NCBI GenBank assembly: GCA_050732635.1
Contig: JBOHRE010000030.1
Span: 1 to 33,728 of the forward strand
Direction: 5' to 3'
Length of the DNA stretch: 33,728 bases
Source: JBOHRE01 sp050732635
GTDB taxonomy: Bacteria; Gemmatimonadota; Gemmatimonadetes; Longimicrobiales; RSA9
The position numbers were made by a program, and so were the translations under genes. The notes below the pieces were generated by a model. That model had not been told where the DNA came from and ran no database searches. It worked only from the letters and a program-made list of their open reading frames with translations. Below are positions 27,619-33,728 of this stretch, in pieces. Every line of letters begins with the position of its first letter. Position 1 is the first letter of the stretch.

Positions 27619-28686
27619 TTACGGTATGCGATACCAGCCGATGTGCGGCTCGGGGTCATGGTACACGGCGTAGATCAGATCACTCGCGGCGTCCGCTGCG
27701 ATCGTGATCGCCGGCCGCGGCAACCGGTAGCGGCCGTGGAGTCGGCCGTCCCAGTCGTAGACGTATACGCTTTCGCCGAAGTTCGCGTACCCCGGCCGCT
27801 CCGACCGGGCGTAGCCGGAGAACAGTGCGTAGATGCGTTGCGCGGTCGTGGCCAGGCCGATGTAGCCGAAGCGCAGGTCATCGTCGCTCGCCATGACCGG
27901 CCCCCGTCCGCCTTCACGCACCCCGAAATTCGGCTCGAAGCCGAGCGGCCGTTCCGCGCTCGCCAGGTGCCGGCCATCGGGTGAGTAGATGTCGAGCCGG
28001 TCGGCGTGCCGCGTCGCCAGCGCGAGCCGCGTGCGGTCCGGGTTGGGCGCCAGCCAGCTCTGGTAGGCGTGGTGCAGCACCGGCTCGGGGGCGCCGGTCG
28101 CCTCCGGCGGCAGCGGGGCGAAGCTGCGTGTGAGCTCGCCTCGAGCGTCGAAAACGCCGAGGCGGTCGCGGCCGAATGCGCCGATCGCGACGCGTCCTGC
28201 CGGCGTGGACACCGGCCCCAGCACGATGCTGCTGGCGACGAGGTTGCGCGTGCTCACCAGCCGTGGCGCGGGCGCCCCGGCGGCCTCCAACGAAACGCGC
28301 GTCAGGCGCGCCTGGTTCACGTCGTAGATGTCGAACTCCGGCGTGTTCGGCACCGGATCGATCGACCAGGCGCCGGAGAACTCGCCCGGTCCGCCGCCCT
28401 CGCGGCCGAACGCGCCCCACCACGACCCGTCGCGCACGTCGATCAGGCGGATCGGCCGGTCCGAGCGGTTGTCGATGAGGATCAGCTTGCCTGCGTGCAC
28501 GGCGGCCGCGCTGGGCGCGGCCAGCGAATCGCCATCCGTCAGAATGCCGCCCTCGGGCACCGCTGCACTGCGGAGTGCGCGCTCGGCCTCCTCCGCCAGC
28601 GCATCGGTGCGGACGGCGGACGCATCGCTGCACGCCGCGAAAGCGACCATGAGCAGGAATGGCAACGTAAGGCTGCGCTGTATCAT
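27619..28686 (-). CDS. Six-bladed beta-propeller lipoprotein
   Basis: This encodes 355 residues from the ATG at 28686. The signal MIQRSLTLPFLLMVAFAAC ends in a lipobox (AFAAC), so the mature protein is a lipoprotein. The body shows the pattern of NHL/six-bladed propellers: LILIDNRSDRPIRLIDVRDG, WWGAFGREGGGPGEFSG, FDIYDVNQARLTRVSL, RLDIYSPDGRHLASAERPLG, VYVYDWDGRLHGRYRLP, and a closing IYAVYHDPEPHIGWYRI. The 'GREGGGPGEF' turn is typical of this family. It is the last gene of the sigma-factor cluster. In Bacteroidetes, similar propellers sit next to small exported peptides, and the same pairing is seen here. The role is unknown. Confidence 0.82.
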   Translation of the reverse strand: MIQRSLTLPFLLMVAFAACSDASAVRTDALAEEAERALRSAAVPEGGILTDGDSLAAPSAAAVHAGKLILIDNRSDRPIRLIDVRDGSWWGAFGREGGGPGEFSGAWSIDPVPNTPEFDIYDVNQARLTRVSLEAAGAPAPRLVSTRNLVASSIVLGPVSTPAGRVAIGAFGRDRLGVFDARGELTRSFAPLPPEATGAPEPVLHHAYQSWLAPNPDRTRLALATRHADRLDIYSPDGRHLASAERPLGFEPNFGVREGGRGPVMASDDDLRFGYIGLATTAQRIYALFSGYARSERPGYANFGESVYVYDWDGRLHGRYRLPRPAITIAADAASDLIYAVYHDPEPHIGWYRIP

Positions 28687-28762
28687 TCGTCTGCGTTGTC
28701 CTCGTGCGGTCGGTGTGTCGGGCGTGTGGGACGCCGGTACATCCACTTCCTATCTAACGCCT

Positions 28763-28990
28763 CTAGTCCTGCTGATTGCAACGCCCACTCATTGAGAAGT
28801 AGTACCCCTCGTTCGTCGTGCTGCCGCTTGAACAGAGCGAGTTCATCTCCTCGCAACATGCAGAGCCCTCGCAGGTCTGCACTGCAATCCCCTTGTCTCC
28901 GGATACCGTGAGCGGCAGCGCCAGTGCAGCCGCAATCGCGATAGCCATGAAAAGCCGCGGCCGGGGGGCCAGATTGCGCCGTACAATCAT
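28763..28990 (-). CDS. Small secreted Cys-rich peptide
   Basis: This encodes 75 residues from the ATG at 28990, with GGAGG five nt upstream; ATG 28993 is an alternative. The N-terminus is a strong signal sequence (LFMAIAIAAALALPLTVSG). The mature part is about 45 residues with five cysteines (TCEGSACCEEMNSLC, then GRC near the end). It resembles small exported precursor peptides found beside propeller lipoproteins in other phyla, but I recognise no named family. It lies 77 nt upstream of the propeller gene and about 150 nt after the anti-sigma gene, on the same strand. It could be a structural peptide, a signal, or a substrate of a modification system. Confidence 0.7.
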   Translation of the reverse strand: MIVRRNLAPRPRLFMAIAIAAALALPLTVSGDKGIAVQTCEGSACCEEMNSLCSSGSTTNEGYYFSMSGRCNQQD

Positions 28991-29143
28991 CATGTCCTCC
29001 GTGTAGTGTTTGTTTACGGACCGACTCCGACTACACGGCGCCCCACACACACCGGGCGACGCAGCCACCGCGCAGGGCCGCTCGCCCTCCGACAACCTTC
29101 AATGGAGCATCAGCGCTTCTCGTCTGCTGCACAGCTGCGAGTG

Positions 29144-31279
29144 CTATTGATCGGCGACCACGGCAGTCCTTTCCTCAATGATCTTCAGCGCTTCGGCGCT
29201 CTGCATGACCTGGTCGATCGACAATCCGATGAACCGGATTCGACCCTGTCCATCCACGAGGGCATAGCCCGGGATGCCTGACTGACGGAATACGAGCGAG
29301 GCCTCGCCTGCCGGATCGAAGTAGACAGGTGCTGTGACCCCGTACTGGCCGAGGTAGTCCAGCATCTCCGAGTTTGGCCGTTCAGGAATTACGACAGTGG
29401 TTCTCGTTCCACGGCGCATGAGGCCATCTACATATCGCGCCAACGTCGGCACATCTTCGCGAGCCGGCGCAAAGCGGCTCGACCAGAACGCGACGAGATG
29501 GCGACCCGCGATCACGTCACGGGCGGGGTGCGACCGCCCCTGTGTGTCTATCAGCTGAACTTCTTGAGGGAGCGCAATCGTGGTTGCGCGTCTTAGCGCG
29601 TGCCTCGCCAACGCAGACCGCGCCAATTCTCGTTCGTTCTGCCACACGGAATCGTCGAATTGCGCAGACAACAGGCGGCGGATTTCCGACTCAAAGTCGA
29701 CGGGCGCCGAAGGATCTACGGAATGGGCGGCATAGAGACGCAACGCCGCCAGACTATCACCCATCTCGAGCCGCGCGTCGGCCACAGTCTTGTAAACCAT
29801 CGGCACCCAAGCGCCCTCCAACGCACTGTCGAACGCCGCTACAGCAGCGACCCGATTGCCGGCAGTAAGAAAGCGGGCGCCGACCGCCGCGAGGATAGCC
29901 TGCTCCTGTTGACGCAGCGAAGCGTCAAACTCGGATCTCGAGCTCTCCAGTGGTCTGTCGGAGTTGGCAAGCTGGCGACGCGCGCGGTTCAGCATACGCC
30001 GCGCAACATCGTTCCCACCTGGCGTGGCGAGTACGAAATCAGCAAATGCCATGAGGTCCCACGTGTCACCGTCCACTCGATCCGCCCAGGACGCAACCAT
30101 GCTGTTGCCGGTTCTGCCGGCCACCATGAGGCCCGCGACGGCGACTTCCGGTGCCCGCGTCTCGTTCCAGAGCGCTTCCAGAAGTGCGAGGTGTTTTAAG
30201 GGTGACGCTTCGGTTTCCCGCGCGATCCGGGCTCCACGGTACCCGGCAGCGACTACATGGCGCGGCGCTTCATTGACCAGCCGCGCGCGCCAGAACTCGG
30301 CTGCGTCGGCAGCTCCCACGGCGCTCGCATAGAATGCCATTGTCTGCAGTCGCAGAGGCGAAAGCGGCCGCGCATCAGCGAGCTGGTGGTGGAATCGCGA
30401 GAAGCGCTCGCCGTGGGTTGCACGAAGTGTCTGCAAGTCATCGCCATCCGTTACCTGACGCTCCAGTATGAACAGCGCATATGCCGACTCCGGCCGATTC
30501 GGGTAGCTTCTGGCATACTCTTGCGCGGTCTCGAGCGCGAGCCCCCAGTTCCGTGGCCTCACATCCTCGATGCGCTGCTCGTACGCCTCGGGCAGTGGCC
30601 GCCCGGCGGCATCCTGCACCATGAGGTCCCAGAGGCGGCGATCGTTGCTGTCGACCTGGTCGGCATCGAGCGTCTCGACCGCGAAGGCGCCGTAGCGCGC
30701 GTCGACGGGCAGCACGAAGGCGCCGCGATAGAGGCCGGCGTCCTCGCGCGCCAGAACGGCCGGCTCACTCCAGCTCACGCTGCCGTCGGCAGCGCGGAAG
30801 CGCGCGCGCAGGCGCAGGTAGTCGTGCTCGGCGAAGAGCGAGCCGCTGCGGTACTCGACGCGGACGGACGCGCCCGCGGTGGGGCGCTGGGGCGAGAACT
30901 CGAGCTCGCTGTGGTCGGCGCCGAGCTCGCGCGCGGAGAACAACAGGATGGCGCTGACCGTGGCGAGGGTGAGTGCGGCGGCGACGCCGAGCAGGCTGCG
31001 CGCGGGGCGCCTCGCGGGCCGCGGATCGGACGTGGGCAGGATGACCCGCTCGCCGGCGGCGCGCCGTGCCAGGATGCGATCGAGCACCCGGTCGCGCGGC
31101 GGCTCGACCGGGATGGCGCGGGCCGCCAGATCGATCTCGCGGATGAAGCGCAGCCGCTCGCGGCAGCGGGGGCAGCCGGCCAGGTGGTCAGCGACCCGGC
31201 GCCGGGCGCGGGGCGCGAGCTCCTGGTCGGCGTAGCGGCTCAGCCGCACGAAACCGGGGTGTAGCACACGTTCGATCAT
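29144..31279 (-). CDS. Zinc-finger anti-sigma factor fused to a cysteine-less thioredoxin-like domain
   Basis: This encodes 711 residues. The N-terminal zf-HC2 anti-sigma motif is H-x3-C-x2-C in VADHLAGCPRCRERL (about residues 31-42). A single membrane helix follows at about 94-113. The exterior part has a beta domain (about 125-220), then a helical repeat region (about 240-580), and ends in a TlpA/thioredoxin-like domain (about 590-705: LVAFWSSRFAPAREDVPTLA, GIPGYALVDGQGRIRFIG). The WCPPC motif of that domain is replaced by RFAPA, so both redox cysteines are missing (29,449-29,502). The start overlaps the sigma stop as ATGA, so the two are translationally coupled. It probably holds the sigma factor inactive until an external signal, perhaps a ligand bound by the dead thioredoxin fold, is sensed. 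Confidence 0.85.
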   Translation of the reverse strand: MIERVLHPGFVRLSRYADQELAPRARRRVADHLAGCPRCRERLRFIREIDLAARAIPVEPPRDRVLDRILARRAAGERVILPTSDPRPARRPARSLLGVAAALTLATVSAILLFSARELGADHSELEFSPQRPTAGASVRVEYRSGSLFAEHDYLRLRARFRAADGSVSWSEPAVLAREDAGLYRGAFVLPVDARYGAFAVETLDADQVDSNDRRLWDLMVQDAAGRPLPEAYEQRIEDVRPRNWGLALETAQEYARSYPNRPESAYALFILERQVTDGDDLQTLRATHGERFSRFHHQLADARPLSPLRLQTMAFYASAVGAADAAEFWRARLVNEAPRHVVAAGYRGARIARETEASPLKHLALLEALWNETRAPEVAVAGLMVAGRTGNSMVASWADRVDGDTWDLMAFADFVLATPGGNDVARRMLNRARRQLANSDRPLESSRSEFDASLRQQEQAILAAVGARFLTAGNRVAAVAAFDSALEGAWVPMVYKTVADARLEMGDSLAALRLYAAHSVDPSAPVDFESEIRRLLSAQFDDSVWQNERELARSALARHALRRATTIALPQEVQLIDTQGRSHPARDVIAGRHLVAFWSSRFAPAREDVPTLARYVDGLMRRGTRTTVVIPERPNSEMLDYLGQYGVTAPVYFDPAGEASLVFRQSGIPGYALVDGQGRIRFIGLSIDQVMQSAEALKIIEERTAVVADQ

Positions 31280-31806
31280 GCCGAGCTCCTCAGCCTGCGC
31301 TCGAGAACCTCGCGGGCGCGGTGCAGTTGCATCCGCGACGCGTCGGATGTGATGCCGAGGAACTCGCCGATCTCGTTGTGCGAGTAGCCCTCGACGACCT
31401 TCAGTACGAAGACCTGACGCATGGTGTCCGGCAATCGCCCGAGCGTCTTCTCGAGCGTGATGCGGTCGACAGTGGCGGGCGCCTCGGCGGGCGCGGTCAT
31501 CGCCACATCACTGAACGACACCTCGCGCCGTCGTTGCTGTGTTCTTGCGGCCATGAGCGATGCTCTCACAGTGAGTGTCCGCAGCCAGCCTTCCAGCGTG
31601 TCGCGGTGCTCATATTCACGAATCGCCTCCGGCAGCCCGACGAAGACGTCCTGGAGGATGTCCTCGGCATCTTCGGCCGTGGGCATGAGGCGCCGGGCGA
31701 TGCGGTACAGCCGCGGGCCGTGCAGCGCGTACAGCTCCGCAATCGCCTCCGGGCTACCCGACCGGACACGTTCGACCAGAGCGGCATTGGAAGAGCCTTC
31801 TGCCAT
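31276..31806 (-). CDS. ECF-type RNA polymerase sigma factor
   Basis: This encodes 176 residues from the ATG at 31806 (MAEGSSNAALVERV); an upstream ATG at 31875 adds a basic extension that looks non-coding. Region 2 is YALHGPRLYRIARRLMPTAE and DILQDVFVGL, with EGWLRTLTVRASLMA. Region 4 is LGRLPDTMRQVFVLKVVEGY and SHNEIGEFLGITSDASRMQL, the helix-turn-helix for the -35 element. It directs RNA polymerase to a small regulon. The overlap with the anti-sigma gene and the paired promoter-like elements upstream indicate autoregulation. Confidence 0.95.
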   Translation of the reverse strand: MAEGSSNAALVERVRSGSPEAIAELYALHGPRLYRIARRLMPTAEDAEDILQDVFVGLPEAIREYEHRDTLEGWLRTLTVRASLMAARTQQRRREVSFSDVAMTAPAEAPATVDRITLEKTLGRLPDTMRQVFVLKVVEGYSHNEIGEFLGITSDASRMQLHRAREVLERRLRSSA

Positions 31807-31893
31807 GTCGATCGTGGTTGCGCCGTGGCGGCCAGGCCGGGTCCGGACCCGGGCGCTGCGACGGCGGGAGCGCATCGCGCCCCTCTACTTACC

Positions 31894-31924
31894 TAAATGC
31901 CGCCCGAGGGTCGGATGTAACATC
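31894..31924 (-). promoter_or_regulatory. Probable ECF promoter of the sigma operon
   Basis: On the minus strand, GATGTTACATC (31924-31914) is followed after exactly 11 nt by CGGCATTTA (31902-31894). The same two blocks with the same spacing appear on the other strand at 32011-32041. The position, about 90 nt upstream of the sigma start, fits a -35/-10 pair recognised by the sigma factor itself. A repressor operator is the alternative. Confidence 0.6.
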
Positions 31925-32010
31925 GAATTTTCGTGAGGCCGAGTTTTTGGCGTCCTGACGCGAAGTTGCGGCGGTCGTCGCTGGCAGCGGAGACGTTGTG
32001 GAAAAAATCC

Positions 32011-32041
32011 GATGTTACATCTGGGGTGCGAGCGGCATTTA
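32011..32041 (+). promoter_or_regulatory. Probable ECF promoter of the response-regulator gene
   Basis: GATGTTACATC (32011-32021), then 11 nt, then CGGCATTTA (32033-32041), identical in both blocks and spacing to the divergent copy. It ends about 75 nt before the response-regulator start codon. The flanking A-run on the upstream side and GTAAG/GGTAAG on the downstream side are also shared. Confidence 0.6.
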
Positions 32042-32117
32042 GTAAGGTAGGGGGGCGAATCAGGCGGGTGGCCTCCCCGGGGCAAGGTGAGCCACTGAAC
32101 CGGGCGGAGTGATGGGC

Positions 32118-32651
32118 ATGCCACAGATCGGCGAGCGCCAGGACGCCAGCGACGCGGACAACGGAGACAACGGGCGAAGCGAGCCGGAGCCGCAGCTGAA
32201 GGCGCCGACCGGAACCGAAACCGTGCTGGTGGTGGAGGACGAACCGAGCGTGCGCTCGATCGCCTGCCGTGTGTTGAGGCGGCAGGGCTACAACGTGCTG
32301 GTCGCCAGTCATGGCGCCGACGCGTTGCACGTCGCGCACGAGTACGAAGGCCCGATCGACTTGGTGATCACGGACGTGGTCATGCCCGAGCTGAGCGGAG
32401 CAAAGCTGGTCCAGCGCCTGTTGAGCGAGCGCCCGGGCATCCGCGTGCTGTACATGTCGGGATACCCGGAGGAAACCGTCATGCGGCATGGCGTGGCCGG
32501 CATGGACACGGGTTTCATGGAGAAGCCGTTCTCACCCTACGACCTGGCGCGGCGGGTACGGCAGGCACTCGACATGCCAGAGGCTGCGGAGCAGTCGGAT
32601 CACGCGCCGGGCGACGTCGGCGCCGCGCATCCCTGGCACGAAGGCCGCTGA
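32118..32651 (+). CDS. Stand-alone response regulator (receiver domain only)
   Basis: This encodes 177 residues from the ATG at 32118, which stands eight nt after GGAG; ATG 32112 is an alternative. A charged, disordered N-terminus of about 35 residues precedes one receiver domain: the acidic pocket is in VLVVEDEPSVR, the phosphorylated Asp in DLVITDVVMPELSG, the conserved Ser/Thr position in VLYMSGYPEE and the Lys in FMEKPFSPYDL. No DNA-binding or enzymatic output domain follows, so it acts by protein contact, as CheY- or Spo0F-like proteins do. The 'YMSGYPEETVMRHG' segment resembles receiver domains of hybrid histidine kinases. Its promoter mirrors that of the sigma operon, so it is probably in the same regulon. 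The partner kinase is not in the window. Confidence 0.9.
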   Translation: MPQIGERQDASDADNGDNGRSEPEPQLKAPTGTETVLVVEDEPSVRSIACRVLRRQGYNVLVASHGADALHVAHEYEGPIDLVITDVVMPELSGAKLVQRLLSERPGIRVLYMSGYPEETVMRHGVAGMDTGFMEKPFSPYDLARRVRQALDMPEAAEQSDHAPGDVGAAHPWHEGR

Positions 32652-32768
32652 AGGGCGCCCGCCGCAGCCCGCCCTGGTTGACGCGGTCGCGCCGGTTGCC
32701 TACCCATTAGTGTCGGCCTGGGCGGAGGGGAGGGGCCCTTCCGGTGGCGTGTCCCGAGTAACCTGAAC

Positions 32769-33728
32769 ATGACCGCAATCGTACCGCGTGCGCTCGCCCG
32801 CGTCGCTCGGCCTATGCTGGCGGCTTGCGTGATGGTGTGCGCGCCGGCGACGGCGCTGGCACAGGGGAGCTCGTGGAGCTGGCTCTCCTGGGACGTCGGT
32901 GAGTCGTTCTTCCCGGGCGTGCCGCAACCGCAGTTCCTCGAGCAGCAACTGAGCTTCAGCCGGGTGCGCGACGCGCGCGACGAAAAGCGCCAGCAGTTGA
33001 TCACCGAGTTCGCCGAGCGCGGTCTGACATATCCCGCGGCGGGCATCTACCTGCGCGCATTCAAGCGCGAGCGTGTGGTCGAGGTGTGGGTGCGCCCACT
33101 CGGACGTGTCCATTACACGCTCTTCAAGGCGTACCCGATGTGCGTGCTGTCGGGCACGCTCGGGCCGAAGCGGCGGCAGGGTGACATGCAGGTCCCGGAA
33201 GGCTTCTACTCGCTGACGTACTTCAACCCGACCAGCGAATACTATCTCTCGCTCGGCATCAGCTACCCGAATCGGGCGGACCGCGTCCGGGAGAACGATG
33301 ACGCGCTCGGCGGCGACATCTTCGTGCATGGCGGCTGCAGAACGATCGGCTGCGTCCCGGTGACGGATGATCAGATGAAGGAGATCTACTGGCTGGCCGT
33401 CGAAGCGCGCGCTGCCGGACAGCCTGAGATCCCGATCCACATCTTCCCGACGCGCCTGGACGAGGCGGGGCTGGACCTGCTCGCCGCGCAATTCCCTGGG
33501 CGCCGGGACCTGCACGAGTTCTGGCAGAACCTGCATGAGGGTTACCACTCCTTCGAGCAGACGCTGCAGGTGCCGCTCGTCGCGATCAATCGGAGCGGCC
33601 GCTACATCTTCGGCGAGCAGGCCTGGCTGGCACGGCTGGATGCGGCGGAAACCTCGGCACCGCTGCTGGGCGCGCCGGTCGACCGCCAGCCGCCGCCGCC
33701 GGCACCGCCGGGCGTCACCGTCTGGAGC
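32769..33728 (+). CDS. Secreted YkuD/YafK-type L,D-transpeptidase-like protein (cut by window end)
   Basis: The frame is open from the ATG at 32769 to the window edge, 320 codons. A signal peptide (LAACVMVCAPATALA) precedes the mature start near AQGSSW. The catalytic signature of the YkuD fold is present as FVHGGCRTIGCVPV: His at about residue 187 and the nucleophilic Cys at about 194, in the H-G-x(n)-G-C-[IV] arrangement. Preceding it are LGPKRRQGDMQVPEGFY and YYLSLGISYPN, which match the YafK subgroup. It would cross-link or trim peptidoglycan stems or anchor proteins in the periplasm. The end of the sequence is proline-rich (QPPPPAPPG), probably a linker to more sequence outside the window. 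Confidence 0.88.
   Translation, partial: MTAIVPRALARVARPMLAACVMVCAPATALAQGSSWSWLSWDVGESFFPGVPQPQFLEQQLSFSRVRDARDEKRQQLITEFAERGLTYPAAGIYLRAFKRERVVEVWVRPLGRVHYTLFKAYPMCVLSGTLGPKRRQGDMQVPEGFYSLTYFNPTSEYYLSLGISYPNRADRVRENDDALGGDIFVHGGCRTIGCVPVTDDQMKEIYWLAVEARAAGQPEIPIHIFPTRLDEAGLDLLAAQFPGRRDLHEFWQNLHEGYHSFEQTLQVPLVAINRSGRYIFGEQAWLARLDAAETSAPLLGAPVDRQPPPPAPPGVTVWS

Overview
The window is high-GC bacterial DNA, most likely from a Gemmatimonadota-type soil or sediment bacterium. The main hints are two large membrane Ser/Thr protein kinases, one with the kinase-plus-TolB/WD40-like architecture common in that phylum, an ECF sigma/zinc-finger anti-sigma pair, and many secreted or lipoprotein products. 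This assignment is inference from gene style; no rRNA or other phylogenetic marker is present.

Region 1 (about 1-15,280) is accessory DNA. I read it as an integron gene-cassette array. All its cassette genes lie on the + strand and are separated by imperfect inverted repeats of 66-125 nt. These have attC architecture: an inverse core site of RYYYAAC type beside the end of the upstream gene, two paired inner arms, and a GTTRRRY-type core site. In six of the repeats the left arm carries the same two unpaired (extrahelical) bases. Three genes use the TAA of the inverse core site as their stop codon. The cargo is a two-helix membrane protein, a frameshifted SnoaL/DUF4440-like lipoprotein, a serine beta-lactamase-like hydrolase, a 927-aa kinase, an alpha/beta hydrolase and a zinc-ribbon protein with an HEPN-like R-x4-H motif. 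These are followed by a disordered segment with a broken IS110 element, kinase and EgtB-like remnants and a 963-aa kinase fusion, and finally a beta-helix protein. No integrase gene is in the window. The array is bounded by two outward-facing copies of one 33-nt insertion-sequence end. The left copy is attached to a transposase that runs off the window.

Region 2 (15,293-21,446, minus strand) is a nitrogen-assimilation operon: gltB (glutamate synthase large subunit), amt (ammonium transporter), and a P-II protein whose T-loop lacks the uridylylated tyrosine. A perfect 14-bp stem-loop sits just upstream of gltB.

Region 3 (21,901-27,408, plus strand) is a tightly packed sugar operon. It encodes a Tat-exported GH109-like alpha-N-acetylgalactosaminidase, a sodium:solute symporter, a sugar-1-phosphate nucleotidyltransferase and a galactokinase-family kinase. 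The last three are joined by GTGA stop/start overlaps. Together they make a plausible release-import-phosphorylate-activate route for a galactosamine-type sugar.

Region 4 (27,619-32,651) holds, on the minus strand, an ECF sigma factor, an anti-sigma factor fused to a thioredoxin-like domain without its cysteines, a small secreted Cys-rich peptide and a six-bladed beta-propeller lipoprotein. A response-regulator gene diverges from them. The shared intergenic region carries two mirror-image copies of one bipartite promoter-like element with identical spacing. The window ends in a secreted YkuD/YafK-type L,D-transpeptidase-like gene that is cut off by the window edge.
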